Origin: Halomonas sp.
GTDB lineage: Bacteria; Pseudomonadota; Gammaproteobacteria; Pseudomonadales; Halomonadaceae
Length of the DNA: 62,582 nt
Assembly: GCF_014859505.1 (NCBI RefSeq)
Contig: NZ_JACUUD010000005.1
Span: 1 to 62,582, forward strand
Reading direction: 5' to 3'
Of this stretch, positions 46,129 to 55,907 are shown piece after piece. The notes below the pieces were generated by a model, which saw only the letters and a list, made by a program, of their open reading frames with translations, searched no databases and was not told the DNA's origin. The position numbers and the translations under genes are program-made. Position 1 is the stretch's first letter. Each line of letters starts with the position of its first letter.

Positions 46129-47322
46129 ATGTCCGTTCGACACCCGGCCCGCCGCCCCGCGGGCCCACGCCCCCCGTTCTGGCGCGATCGCGCCAAGCGG
46201 GCGCTGATCTTCCAGCTGCTGCTGGTGGCCGCCGTGGCCGCCTTCCTGATCTTCATCATCGGCAATACCCAGGCGAACCTCGCCCAGCGGGGGATCACCA
46301 CCGGTTTCGGCTTTCTCAACAACACCGCGGGCTTCGGTATCGTCCAGAGCCTGATCGACTACTCCTCACAGAGCACCTACGGCCGTACCTTCCTGGTGGG
46401 GCTGCTCAATACCCTGCTGGTCTCGGCCCTCGGGGTGCTGGCGGCGACGATCATCGGCTTCACCGTTGGCATCGCCCGGCTGTCACCCAACTGGCTGATT
46501 GCCCGTCTGGCGAATGTCTATATCGAGACCTTCCGCAATATTCCTCTGCTGCTGCAGATCTTCTTCTGGTACTTCGCCGTGCTGCGGACCCTGCCGAGCC
46601 CCCGGGACAGCATCTCCCTGGGCGAGGCGGTGTTCATCAACGTGCGCGGCCTCTTCCTGCCGGAGCCGCTCTTCGAGTCCGGCTTCGGCCTGATCCCGCT
46701 GGCGCTGGCCGTCGCCGTGGTCGCCAGCATCGCCCTGGTGATCTGGAACCGGCGCCGCCACGCGGCCACCGGCCGGCGTCTGCCGGCAGGCTGGATCTCT
46801 CTGGCGCTGATCGTCGGGCTGCCGCTGGTGGTGCTGGTACTGACCGGGGTGCCGGTGACCTGGGACGTGCCGGAACTGCGCGGCTTCAACTTCAGCGGCG
46901 GCATCACGGTGATTCCGGAATTCCTGGCCCTGTGGCTGGCGCTCTCCATCTACACGGCCTCGTTCATCGCGGAGATCGTGCGCTCGGGGATCCAGGCGAT
47001 CCCCCATGGCCAGACCGAAGCGGCCCAGTCGCTGAGCCTGCCCCAGGGGCTGGTGCTGCGGCTGGTGGTGATTCCCCAGGCCCTGCGGGTGATCATCCCG
47101 CCGCTCACCAGCCAGTACCTCAATCTGATCAAGAACTCCTCGCTGGCCACCGCCATCGGCTACCCGGATCTGGTCTCGGTCTTCGCCGGCACCACCCTCA
47201 ACCAGACCGGGCAGGCCATCGAGGTGATCGCCATGACCATGGCGGTCTATCTCACCATCAGCCTGCTGGTGTCGACGTTCATGAACTGGTTCAACGCCCG
47301 CGTGGCGCTGGTCGAACGCTAG
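46129..47322 (+). CDS. aapQ: Amino-acid ABC transporter permease (AapQ type)
   Basis: This 397-residue inner-membrane protein has about eight hydrophobic segments and the HisMQ-type permease motif near its C-terminus (HGQTEAAQSLSLPQGLVLRL, then VIPPLTSQYLNLIKNSSLA). The large insertion between the second and fourth helices, with VPVTWDVPELRGFNFSGG, is typical of AapQ/BztB and distinguishes it from simpler His/Glu permeases. GGCGGAG precedes the ATG. It pairs with aapM. Confidence 0.93.
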   Translation: MSVRHPARRPAGPRPPFWRDRAKRALIFQLLLVAAVAAFLIFIIGNTQANLAQRGITTGFGFLNNTAGFGIVQSLIDYSSQSTYGRTFLVGLLNTLLVSALGVLAATIIGFTVGIARLSPNWLIARLANVYIETFRNIPLLLQIFFWYFAVLRTLPSPRDSISLGEAVFINVRGLFLPEPLFESGFGLIPLALAVAVVASIALVIWNRRRHAATGRRLPAGWISLALIVGLPLVVLVLTGVPVTWDVPELRGFNFSGGITVIPEFLALWLALSIYTASFIAEIVRSGIQAIPHGQTEAAQSLSLPQGLVLRLVVIPQALRVIIPPLTSQYLNLIKNSSLATAIGYPDLVSVFAGTTLNQTGQAIEVIAMTMAVYLTISLLVSTFMNWFNARVALVER

Positions 47323-47332
47323 GAGAGGCGCC

Positions 47333-48433
47333 ATGACGATTCGAGATAAGATGATCGAGGAGAGGCCGGCACCGGGACTGAGCATAGGCCCGCTGGCCTG
47401 GCTGCGAGCCAACCTGTTCAGCGGCCCGGTGAACACCGTGTTCACCCTGCTGGGCTTCTACCTGCTCTACGTGCTGCTGACGCCGACGATCCAGTGGGCC
47501 TTCATCAACGCCGACTGGATCGGTACCAGCCGTGACGACTGTTCCCGGGAGGGTGCCTGCTGGGTGTTCGTCAATGCCCGCCTGACCCAGTTCATCTACG
47601 GACTCTATCCCCGCGACGAACTGTGGCGGGTGAACATCGTCTTCGCCAGCTTCGCGGTGCTGATCGCCTGGCTGGCGATCCCGCGGCTGCCCTTCAAGCG
47701 CTGGGTCGCCGTCGTCACGCTGCTGGTCTTCCCGGTGGTCGCCTACGTGCTGCTCTACGGCGGCTATTTCGGCCTGCGGCTGGTGGAGACCCATCGCTGG
47801 GGCGGGCTGATGCTGACCCTGATCCTCGCCGTAGTGGGGATGGTGGCGGCCCTGCCCATCGGCATCCTGCTGGCGCTGGGTCGCCGTTCCGAGATGCCCA
47901 TCGTCAAGAGTTTCTGCGTGGTCTTCATCGAGTTCTGGCGCGGCGTGCCGCTGATCACCATCCTATTCATGGCCTCGGTGATGCTGCCGCTGTTCCTGCC
48001 CACCGGGGTCAGCGTCGACCGCCTGGTGCGGGCGCTGATCGGCATCACCCTGTTCCAGAGCGCCTACATGGCGGAGGTGATCCGCGGGGGCCTGCAGGCG
48101 ATTCCCCGGGGGCAGGAGGAGGCCGCCGCGGCGCTGGGGATGGGCTATTGGCAGCGCATGGGGCTGATCGTACTGCCCCAGGCGCTGAAGATGATGATCC
48201 CGGGCATCGTCAACACCTTCATCTCGCTGTTCAAGGACACCACCCTGGTGATGATCATCGGGCTCTTCGACCTGCTGGGCATCGTCCAGGCGGCGCTGTC
48301 CGATTCCCGCTGGCTGGGCTTCGCCCTGGAGGGCTACGTGTTTGCTGCGTTCATGTTCTGGATCTTCTGTTTCAGCATGTCGCGCTACAGCCAGTACCTG
48401 GAGAGGAAACTGCACACCGGCCACAAACGGTAG
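47333..48433 (+). CDS. aapM: Amino-acid ABC transporter permease (AapM type)
   Basis: This 366-residue permease has about eight membrane segments. The EAA motif reads [20 protein letters not shown], followed by [21 protein letters not shown] periplasmic segment has [19 protein letters not shown], conserved in AapM/BztC. AGGAGAGG precedes the ATG, 10 bases after the aapQ stop. It should form a heterodimer with AapQ. Confidence 0.93.
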   Translation: MTIRDKMIEERPAPGLSIGPLAWLRANLFSGPVNTVFTLLGFYLLYVLLTPTIQWAFINADWIGTSRDDCSREGACWVFVNARLTQFIYGLYPRDELWRVNIVFASFAVLIAWLAIPRLPFKRWVAVVTLLVFPVVAYVLLYGGYFGLRLVETHRWGGLMLTLILAVVGMVAALPIGILLALGRRSEMPIVKSFCVVFIEFWRGVPLITILFMASVMLPLFLPTGVSVDRLVRALIGITLFQSAYMAEVIRGGLQAIPRGQEEAAAALGMGYWQRMGLIVLPQALKMMIPGIVNTFISLFKDTTLVMIIGLFDLLGIVQAALSDSRWLGFALEGYVFAAFMFWIFCFSMSRYSQYLERKLHTGHKR

Positions 48434-48467
48434 GCAGCGGCGCCACCCGAATCGAGGAATAACGACA

Positions 48468-49241
48468 ATGAGTGAACAGGCAACCCAGTCCCAGGCCGGC
48501 GCCGAGACCCCGATGGTCGAGATGCGTGGCGTCAACAAGTGGTACGGCGACTTCCATGTGCTGCGGGATATCGACCTCACCGTGAAGCGCGGCGAGCGCA
48601 TCGTCATCTGCGGCCCCTCGGGGTCCGGCAAGTCGACGCTTATCCGCTGCATCAACCACCTGGAGGAGCATCAGCAGGGCGAGATCGTGGTGGGTGGCGT
48701 GCCGCTGACCCAGGACGTGAAGCGCATCGAGCAGATCCGACGCAGCGTCGGCATGGTCTTCCAGCACTTCAACCTCTTCCCGCATCTGACGGTGCTGGAG
48801 AACTGCTGCCTCTCGCCCATGTGGGTGCAGAAGCGGCCTCGCCGCGAGGCCGAGGCCCAGGCGATGCAGTACCTGGAGCGGGTGCAGATCGCCGAGCAGG
48901 CACTGAAATACCCTGGCCAGCTCTCCGGTGGCCAGCAGCAGCGGGTGGCCATCGCCCGCTCGCTGTGCATGCACCCGGAGGTGATGCTCTTCGACGAGCC
49001 CACCTCGGCGCTGGACCCGGAGATGATCAAGGAGGTGCTCGACGTCATGGTCGAACTGGCCAGGGAGGGGATGACCATGCTCTGCGTGACTCACGAGATG
49101 GGCTTCGCCAAGACCGTGGCCGATCGGGTGATCTTCATGGACCAGGGTCAGATCATCGAGGAGAACGCCCCTGAGCCCTTCTTCAACGCTCCCCAGTCCG
49201 AGCGCACCCAGCTGTTTCTCAGCCAGATTCTCGGCCACTGA
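48468..49241 (+). CDS. aapP: Amino-acid ABC transporter ATPase (AapP type)
   Basis: This 257-residue ATPase has Walker [10 protein letters not shown] (49-57), signature LSGGQ (152-156), Walker B VMLFDEP (172-178) and the switch His in VTHEMGFA. It energises the AapJQM importer. It is the last gene of the operon, 34 bases after aapM, and is convergent with the unknown gene downstream. Confidence 0.95.
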   Translation: MSEQATQSQAGAETPMVEMRGVNKWYGDFHVLRDIDLTVKRGERIVICGPSGSGKSTLIRCINHLEEHQQGEIVVGGVPLTQDVKRIEQIRRSVGMVFQHFNLFPHLTVLENCCLSPMWVQKRPRREAEAQAMQYLERVQIAEQALKYPGQLSGGQQQRVAIARSLCMHPEVMLFDEPTSALDPEMIKEVLDVMVELAREGMTMLCVTHEMGFAKTVADRVIFMDQGQIIEENAPEPFFNAPQSERTQLFLSQILGH

Positions 49242-49255
49242 GCGTCGCGCTCAGG

Positions 49256-49717
49256 CTAGCGCTCGGACTCCCGCGGCATGCCCTCGCCGAGATCCAGCGA
49301 GGGCTCGCGGGGGCGCAGCCGCTCGGCGGGATGGCGCACCCTGGCCGTGCCGACCGTGCTGTCGTCGGTGTCCATCGCCCGTGCGTCGCTGGTCCAGGCG
49401 GCATTGGAATCATGCACCGCGGGGCGGCGTTCCCAGGAGCGGGTGATCACCGGCCCGGCGCCCAGGCTGCCTGCCAGGTGGTGGGGCAGCAGCAACAGCT
49501 CGGCGACCAGCCTCAGGGCCACCGTGGCCAGCAGCCACAGGCCGCCGCCCAGGGACAACGCTGGCCAGGCCTCGGCCCAGCCCAGCGGGGCGAGCCAGGG
49601 AGTCCGGGGCGCCAGCCAAAGGGCGGCACCGGCCGCGAGGCCGAGCTGCATCAGCAGGTGACAGAAGAGCAGGGTGCCGCGGGACAGCGGGCGGCGGGGA
49701 AACAGGAACTGTTGCAT
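49256..49717 (-). CDS. Unknown protein with two membrane helices
   Basis: This 153-residue protein is not recognised. Two or three hydrophobic stretches (LLFCHLLMQLGLAAGAALWL and SLGGGLWLLATVALRLVAEL) are followed by a hydrophilic C-terminal half with no clear motif. GGGAGGACC precedes the ATG, which supports translation. Its layout could suit a small membrane accessory protein. Conservation beyond close relatives cannot be judged here. Confidence 0.65.
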   Translation of the reverse strand: MQQFLFPRRPLSRGTLLFCHLLMQLGLAAGAALWLAPRTPWLAPLGWAEAWPALSLGGGLWLLATVALRLVAELLLLPHHLAGSLGAGPVITRSWERRPAVHDSNAAWTSDARAMDTDDSTVGTARVRHPAERLRPREPSLDLGEGMPRESER

Positions 49718-49857
49718 CGGGGTCCTCCCGGAAGCACATCTTGGCGATGAGGCGCGCCGGCATCCCTGCCGGTCCAGGTCGGATGCTACCCCAGATGGGG
49801 CTCGGCTGCAGCCATGGTGGCCATCGACCCGAGCGTCACGAGAGGATCACGAGAACG

Positions 49858-50448
49858 TCACGAAAGCATCGTGATGCTGGCCGGGGCGAGCGGTTCGCGG
49901 TCGCGATGGGCGCTCAGCGGGCGTTCCTCCAAAGCGGTGAGCAGGATCTGCAGCGGATCGCCGTGGCTCACCAGCAGGATGGTTTCCCCCTGAGTCTCGG
50001 CTTCCAGAGCTGCGATCACGGCAAGCATGCGATCCGCCACGCGGGTGACGCTCTCGACGCCGAAGGCCCGATGCCGCGGGTCGTTGGCGTCCAGGGCCCA
50101 GATGTCGGGATAGCGGTCGTCCGAGAGGCCTTCGAGGTCGCCGAAACTGCGCTCGCGAAGCCCGGCATGGGGAGCAAGAAGGAGGCCGAAGTGCCGGCCG
50201 ATCCACTCGGCCGTCTCGGTGGTGCGGCGGAAATCGGAGTGCAGCAGGCGGTCGGGTAGCGGCCAGCGCCAGTCGGCCAGCAGGCCTTCGAGTTGGGCAT
50301 GGCCTCGTGGCGAGAGCCCGAAGCCCGCGAGGCCCCGCTCCGGGCGGCTGATGATCAGGCCGTTGGCGTTGGCCTCGCTGTGGCCGTGGCGCATCAGCAG
50401 GTAGCGATTACGGCGAGGTTGTCGAGCGGTGAGGGGAGCGTTCGGCAT
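49858..50448 (-). CDS. Histidine phosphatase family protein
   Basis: This 196-residue protein belongs to the histidine phosphatase (phosphoglycerate-mutase-like) superfamily. The catalytic motif is YLLMRHGHSEAN near residue 15-26, with LHSDFRRTTETA and LLVSHGDPLQILL supplying the second Arg and His. The acid residue lies in LRERSFGDLEGL. The substrate is unknown. I chose the Met at 50448; an earlier Met at 50493 exists but gives no better SD. The N-terminal tail is basic. Confidence 0.88.
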   Translation of the reverse strand: MPNAPLTARQPRRNRYLLMRHGHSEANANGLIISRPERGLAGFGLSPRGHAQLEGLLADWRWPLPDRLLHSDFRRTTETAEWIGRHFGLLLAPHAGLRERSFGDLEGLSDDRYPDIWALDANDPRHRAFGVESVTRVADRMLAVIAALEAETQGETILLVSHGDPLQILLTALEERPLSAHRDREPLAPASITMLS

Positions 50449-50640
50449 GCGGTGACCGGTTCGATGACTACTTCGTATGCTACCCCAGATCATACGACGG
50501 TGCAGTTCCTCCTGCCGAGCAGGCCTGGCAGGTTGACCGGGCCCCGGTCGCTTGCCAATGTTGAGGGAGTGTTGTTCAGTGAGGTGTACGGCCGTGGCCC
50601 GTGGCCCCGGTTTCGGAAGAACCTGCATCAAGGAGTGGCT

Positions 50641-51069
50641 ATGACGACCTATATCGTGGTGGCAGACGCCGCAAGGGCGCGGATCTTCACTCGCGACGCG
50701 CTCAAGCTGGTCGAGCAGGACAGCCTAGTGCATGCGGCCAGCCGTTTGCATGAGGGCGACCTGGTGACGGACCGTGGTGCCGATGTGCATGAATCGATGT
50801 CGACGACGTCGCGCTCCACCGGCGGTGAGAGCACCGCCCGCACCCATGAGGAGACGATCTTTGCCAAGGAGGTGGCCGAACGTCTCTACCGGGCCCGCGT
50901 CGACAACACCATGGCGAAGCTGATCCTGGTGGCGCCGCCGCGCTTCCTGGGTCAGCTGCGGGAGAAGCTCGACGGCCCTACGACCAAGCTGGTCATCCAC
51001 TCCCTGGCCAAGGACCTTTCCAAGTCCAGCCTCGAAGACATCCAGGAGGCGGTCAGCGATATGCGCTGA
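50641..51069 (+). CDS. Host attachment protein family (baeRF-like)
   Basis: This 142-residue protein matches the host attachment family first noted in Agrobacterium, related to archaeal/eukaryotic release-factor folds. Marks are YIVVADAARARIFTRDA at the N-terminus, FAKEVAERLYRARVDNTMAK and LILVAPPRFLGQLREKL, then TKLVIHSLAKDLSK. AAGGAG precedes the ATG. The real function is unknown, and despite the name it is common in free-living bacteria. It stands alone with a strong hairpin after it. Confidence 0.88.
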   Translation: MTTYIVVADAARARIFTRDALKLVEQDSLVHAASRLHEGDLVTDRGADVHESMSTTSRSTGGESTARTHEETIFAKEVAERLYRARVDNTMAKLILVAPPRFLGQLREKLDGPTTKLVIHSLAKDLSKSSLEDIQEAVSDMR

Positions 51070-51095
51070 GACCGCGCCCTCGTCTCGGCTTCCCC

Positions 51096-51123
51096 GCGGG
51101 CCCGGCAGAGATGCCGGGCCCGC
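51096..51123. terminator. Hairpin terminator after the host attachment gene
   Basis: GCGGGCCCGGCA (51096-51107) pairs perfectly over 12 bp with TGCCGGGCCCGC (51112-51123) around a GAGA loop. It lies between convergent genes. The T tract is poor. Confidence 0.7.
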
Positions 51124-51159
51124 TACCGTTGCTGACCCGGGTGGCCCCCAGCCGGTGGC

Positions 51160-52086
51160 TCAGGGCACCGGGGGCAGGGCAATCTGGTCGCTGCGGGTGA
51201 TGCCCTCGGTCATCTGTCGGCACAGCTTGAGGAACTCACGCATGCCGGTGGCCAGGTACTTGTGGCGGTGCCAGATGAAGGCGAACTGGCGGCTCAGGTC
51301 CAGTTCCGGGGTGGGAATGGGCACCAGGCTGCCACGCCGGAAGGCGTCGCGCAGCGCCAGCTTCGACACGCAGCCGATCCCCAGTCCCGATTCCACGGCG
51401 CGCTTGATGCCCTCGGTGTGCTCCAGTTCCAGCAGCACGTTGAAGCGGCCGCGGCGGTGGCGGGCGGCCTGTTCCAGGGTCATGCGGGTCCCGGAGCCCT
51501 GCTCGCGCATGATCCAGGCCTCGCGCAGCAGTCGCTCCAGCTCTACCTCGCCGGCCCCGGCCAGGGGGTGGCGGGGCGAGCAGAAGACCGCCAGCTCGTC
51601 CTCCACCCAGGGCTGGGTGATAACGTCTTCCGCCTCGCAGTGGCCCTCGATCAGACCCAGATCGAGCTCATGGTGGCGTACCCCTTCGATGATGGCGCGG
51701 GTGTTGCGCACCGCCAGGCGCACCCGGCTGCCGGGGAAGCGCTGCATGAAGTCGCCGATCAGCAGGGTGGCCAGGTAGTTGCCGATGGTCAGGGTGGCGC
51801 CCACATCCAGGGTGCCGATGCCCTGGCGGCCGCGCAGCAGCCCCTCCACTTCCTCGGCGCGGTCGAGCAGGGCCACCGCCTTGGGCAGCAGTTGGAAGCC
51901 CAGGGCGTTGAGTTTCAGGCGCTTGCCGATGCGATCCAGCAGCTGGCAGTCGAACTGGCGCTCCAGCTCGGCCAGGGACGTGCTGGCCGCGGACTGGGAG
52001 AGCGACAGGACTCGGGCCGCCCGGGAGACGCTCTCGTGCTGGGCCACGGCGACGAAGACCTCCAGCTGGCGCAGGGTGAAACGCAT
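51160..52086 (-). CDS. finR: LysR-family regulator, FinR-like
   Basis: This 308-residue LysR-type regulator has an N-terminal winged helix (FTLRQLEVFVAVAQHESVSR, AARVLSLSQSAASTSLAELE) and a periplasmic-binding-like effector domain. It is divergent from fpr, the arrangement of finR-fpr in Pseudomonas, where FinR activates fpr under superoxide stress. The name rests on this position; the family alone would not give it. GGAG lies 8 bases before the ATG at 52086. Confidence 0.75.
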   Translation of the reverse strand: MRFTLRQLEVFVAVAQHESVSRAARVLSLSQSAASTSLAELERQFDCQLLDRIGKRLKLNALGFQLLPKAVALLDRAEEVEGLLRGRQGIGTLDVGATLTIGNYLATLLIGDFMQRFPGSRVRLAVRNTRAIIEGVRHHELDLGLIEGHCEAEDVITQPWVEDELAVFCSPRHPLAGAGEVELERLLREAWIMREQGSGTRMTLEQAARHRRGRFNVLLELEHTEGIKRAVESGLGIGCVSKLALRDAFRRGSLVPIPTPELDLSRQFAFIWHRHKYLATGMREFLKLCRQMTEGITRSDQIALPPVP

Positions 52087-52245
52087 CTCGAGGGCTCCAG
52101 TGATCTATATCAAGGTGATGAATAAGGGTTATCCATACAATCCATTTAACAGATAACGCGCCTTCCCTTAGAATTCAATGTAAATATTACCCAGTCATTT
52201 ATTCCTTTTTGAACTATAGGTCTTTCGGGAATACAAGGAGTCGGC
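52087..52245. promoter_or_regulatory. Divergent finR/fpr control region
   Basis: This 159-base region is distinctly AT-rich against its surroundings. It contains ATAA-GGG-TTAT (52122-52132), TTATC/GATAA arms (52129-52133 and 52152-52156), GTAAATATTAC near 52180-52190, and TATAGG (52215-52220) as a possible -10 box for fpr with no good -35, as expected for an activated promoter. Which palindrome binds the LysR protein cannot be decided by eye. Confidence 0.5.
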
Positions 52246-53022
52246 ATGAGCAAGTTTGCCCTGGAAGAGGTGCTCAGTGTTCATCACTGGAATGACACCC
52301 TGTTCAGCTTCCGAACCACTCGCGAGCGCAGCCTGCGCTTCAAGAACGGCCAGTTCGTGATGATCGGCCTGGAAGTGGGCGGCAAGCCGCTGATGCGCGC
52401 CTACTCCATCGCCAGTCCCAACTACGAGGACCACCTCGAGTTCTTCAGCATCAAGGTGCCGGATGGCCCGCTCACCTCTCGGCTGCAGCACCTCAAGGTG
52501 GGCGACCAGATCATGGTCAGCCGCAAGCCCACCGGCACCCTGGTCACCGATGACCTGCTGCCGGGTCGCAACCTCTACATGCTCTCCACCGGTACGGGCC
52601 TGGCGCCCTTCATGAGCCTGATCCAGGATCCGGAGGTCTTCGAGCGCTTCGAGAAGGTGGTGCTGGTGCACGGCGTACGCAGTGTCAGCGAGCTGGCCTA
52701 CGCCGATTTCATCCAGAGGGAGCTGCCGGCCCACGAGTACCTGGGCGACGATATCAAGGAAAAGTTGATCTACTACCCCACGGTGACCCGCGAGGCGTTC
52801 CCCACCATGGGGCGCCTCACCGACCATATCCGCAGCGGCAAGCTGTTCGAGGACACCGGCCTGCCGCCCATGGACCCCAAGCAGGATCGCGCCATGATCT
52901 GCGGCAGCCCGGCCATGCTCGACGAGACCAGCGCCGTGCTCGACGACCTGGGCTTCAAGATCTCCCCGCGCATGGGTGAGCCCGGCGACTACGTCATCGA
53001 GCGGGCCTTCGTGGAGAAATAG
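52246..53022 (+). CDS. fpr: Ferredoxin--NADP reductase
   Basis: This 258-residue flavoprotein moves electrons between NADPH and ferredoxin or flavodoxin and helps in oxidative stress. The FAD site is RAYSIASPNYEDHLEFFSIK, and the NADP region has LSTGTGLAPFMSLIQDP and MICGSPAMLDETSAVLD. The C-terminus ends VIERAFVEK, as in bacterial subclass I Fpr. AAGGAG precedes the ATG. It is followed by a 20-bp perfect hairpin. Confidence 0.96.
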   Translation: MSKFALEEVLSVHHWNDTLFSFRTTRERSLRFKNGQFVMIGLEVGGKPLMRAYSIASPNYEDHLEFFSIKVPDGPLTSRLQHLKVGDQIMVSRKPTGTLVTDDLLPGRNLYMLSTGTGLAPFMSLIQDPEVFERFEKVVLVHGVRSVSELAYADFIQRELPAHEYLGDDIKEKLIYYPTVTREAFPTMGRLTDHIRSGKLFEDTGLPPMDPKQDRAMICGSPAMLDETSAVLDDLGFKISPRMGEPGDYVIERAFVEK

Positions 53023-53046
53023 GTCGCGAGCGACAAGGCGCAAGCA

Positions 53047-53090
53047 CCAGACAGAACCCCCGATGCCAGGGCATCGGGGGTTCTGTCTGG
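53047..53090. terminator. Strong terminator after fpr
   Basis: CCAGACAGAACCCCCGATGC (53047-53066) pairs perfectly over 20 bp with 53071-53090 around a CAGG loop. It starts 25 bases after the fpr stop and faces the end of the convergent PII gene, so it may serve both strands. Confidence 0.88.
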
Positions 53091-53124
53091 ATGGGCCTGA
53101 GGATTGAGCCCTGGCTTGCAGCCG

Positions 53125-53610
<486 letters not shown>

Positions 53611-54861
53611 TCACTTCTTGGCGACGCTGAACTCGGGGTAGGCCTCCATGCCGCACTCGGCCAGGTCGACGCCCTCGTATTCCTCTTCCTCGCTGACGCG
53701 GATGCCCATCACCGCCTTGAGGATCACCCAGACGATCAGGCTGGCGATGAAGACCCAGGCGAAGATGCCGACGATGCCGAGCAGCTGGGCGCCGAAGGTG
53801 GCGTCGCCGTTGGTCAGCGGCACGGCCAGCAGGCCCCAGATGCCGACCACGCCGTGCACCGAGATGGCGCCCACCGGGTCGTCGAGCTTCAGCTTGTCCA
53901 GGCTCACGATGGCGACCACCACGATGACGCCACCCACGGCGCCGATCAGGGCGGCGCTCAACGCGGAGGGGGCCAGGGGTTCGGCGGTAATGGCCACCAG
54001 GCCGGCCAGGGCGCCGTTGAGGGTCATGGTCAGGTCGGCCTTGCGGAACCAGAGCTTGGCCAGGATCAGTGCGGCGATCACGCCACCGGCGGCCGCGGCG
54101 TTGGTGTTGACCAGCACCTGGGCGACGTTGTTGGCCGAGTCGATGTCGGAGACCTTGAGCTCCGAACCGCCATTGAAGCCGAACCAGCCCATCCACAGGA
54201 TCAGGGTGCCCAGGGTGGCCAGCGGCAGGTTGGCGCCGGGGATGGCATAGATGCTGCCATCCTTGCCGTACTTGCCCTTGCGGGGTCCGAGGATCAGCAC
54301 GCCGGCCAGGGCCGCGGCGGCGCCTGCCATGTGCACGATGCCGGAGCCGGCGAAGTCGGAGAAGCCGGCGGCGTCGAGCCAGCCGCCGCCCCAGGTCCAG
54401 AAACCGGAGACCGGGTAGATGACGGCGGTCATCACCACGGCGAAGGCCAGGAAGGCCCATAGCTTCATGCGCTCGGCCACTGCTCCGGAGACGATGGACA
54501 TGGCGGTGGCCACGAACACCACCTGGAAGAAATAGTCGGCGCGCATGGAGTAGTAGGGGGCATCATCGCCGCCGGCCAGCACCGCATCGGCGCTGTTCTC
54601 GGCGCCCAGCAGGAAGCCCAGGTTGGGCAGGATGCCCCCCTCGGGGCTCGAGTACATGATGTAGTAGCCCACCAGCAGGTACATGGTGCAGGCAATGGCG
54701 AACAGGGCCACGTTCTTGATGAGGATCTCGGCGGTGTTCTTGGAGCGTACCAGGCCGGCCTCGAGCATCGAGAAGCCGGCGGCCATCCACATTACCAGGA
54801 TGCCGCAGATCAGGAAGTAGAAGGTATCGAGCGCATAGCTCAGCTCGGTCAGTTCACTCAT
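53611..54861 (-). CDS. amt: Ammonium transporter
   Basis: This 416-residue Amt channel has eleven hydrophobic helices. The twin pore histidines are in GIVHMAGAAAALAG (H177) and ISVHGVVGIWGLLA (H336), and AGFSMLEAGLVRSKNTAEIL is the usual N-terminal signature. The C-terminal cytoplasmic tail ends in EEEEYEGVDLAECG, the region that meets PII. It lies downstream of glnK and likely shares its sigma-54 transcript. Confidence 0.96.
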   Translation of the reverse strand: MSELTELSYALDTFYFLICGILVMWMAAGFSMLEAGLVRSKNTAEILIKNVALFAIACTMYLLVGYYIMYSSPEGGILPNLGFLLGAENSADAVLAGGDDAPYYSMRADYFFQVVFVATAMSIVSGAVAERMKLWAFLAFAVVMTAVIYPVSGFWTWGGGWLDAAGFSDFAGSGIVHMAGAAAALAGVLILGPRKGKYGKDGSIYAIPGANLPLATLGTLILWMGWFGFNGGSELKVSDIDSANNVAQVLVNTNAAAAGGVIAALILAKLWFRKADLTMTLNGALAGLVAITAEPLAPSALSAALIGAVGGVIVVVAIVSLDKLKLDDPVGAISVHGVVGIWGLLAVPLTNGDATFGAQLLGIVGIFAWVFIASLIVWVILKAVMGIRVSEEEEYEGVDLAECGMEAYPEFSVAKK

Positions 54862-54888
54862 GGCAGTCTCTCCAGGGGCAGGAAACGA

Positions 54889-55311
<423 letters not shown>

Positions 55312-55385
55312 TCATTTGAAAACAGCTTATTGGGCTGTATTTTCGGCCTCATGGCCGGTCCCCTGGGGAAGGGGGGCGGGACGCT

Positions 55386-55402
55386 TGCACCGTGCTGGTG
55401 CT
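55386..55402. promoter_or_regulatory. NtrC-like binding site upstream of glnK
   Basis: TGCACC-GTGCT-GGTGCT matches TGCACC-N5-GGTGCA at 11 of 12 positions, and a GGTGCA half-site follows at 55410-55415. The centre is about 120 bases upstream of the predicted start of glnK-amt transcription. Confidence 0.68.
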
Positions 55403-55505
55403 GGGTCATGGTGCAGGCGCGCCATCCTGGCGCATTGGCAGGGCATGCGTTCGCGGCGGACCATGCGTATCCTGTAGCCAGCATTCACACGTTCAGGAGA
55501 GACCC

Positions 55506-55841
55506 ATGGTGAGCCATGACCGTATCAGCCGACTGGCCCAGCAGATCGGCGAGCGCCTGCAGGGCGCTTCCCAGGCGCCGGAAGAGGTGCAGAAGGGGAT
55601 TCAGCAGGTGGTGAAGGGCGCCTTCGATCGCCTGGAGCTGGTCTCCCGGGAGGACTTCGACATCCTGATGGATGTCCTGCAGCGCACCCGCGCCCGCGTC
55701 GAGGCACTGGAGCAGCAGGTGGCGGCGCTGGAGACGCTGATCGAGGAGCGCACCGCCGAGGTGCCGGCGGCGTCGGCGGCGGCTCCCGAAGCTTCCGAAG
55801 CCCACGAGGAGGATGCCGGCGGCGGCGAGGCCGGCCGCTGA
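55506..55841 (+). CDS. ubiK: UbiK accessory factor (BMFP/YqiC family)
   Basis: This 111-residue protein has an amphipathic N-terminus and a coiled coil (FDILMDVLQRTRARVEALEQ, then VAALETLIEER), the BMFP domain. UbiK helps assemble late ubiquinone enzymes (UbiJ partner) for aerobic growth. An Ala/Glu-rich tail follows. ubiH and ubiI occur elsewhere in the window. A weak GGAGAG precedes the ATG. Confidence 0.9.
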   Translation: MVSHDRISRLAQQIGERLQGASQAPEEVQKGIQQVVKGAFDRLELVSREDFDILMDVLQRTRARVEALEQQVAALETLIEERTAEVPAASAAAPEASEAHEEDAGGGEAGR

Positions 55842-55907
55842 GCCTGCCGGGCGCTCCGGCGTCCCCTGGGCTAGCCTGAAGGCAAGACTCCAGGCGAGGG
55901 AACGCCC

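Noticed and set aside
50641-51069. A phage or plant-interaction gene, from the family name host attachment protein
   Set aside because: No phage genes or mobile-element signals surround it, and base use is like its neighbours. The family is widespread in free-living bacteria.
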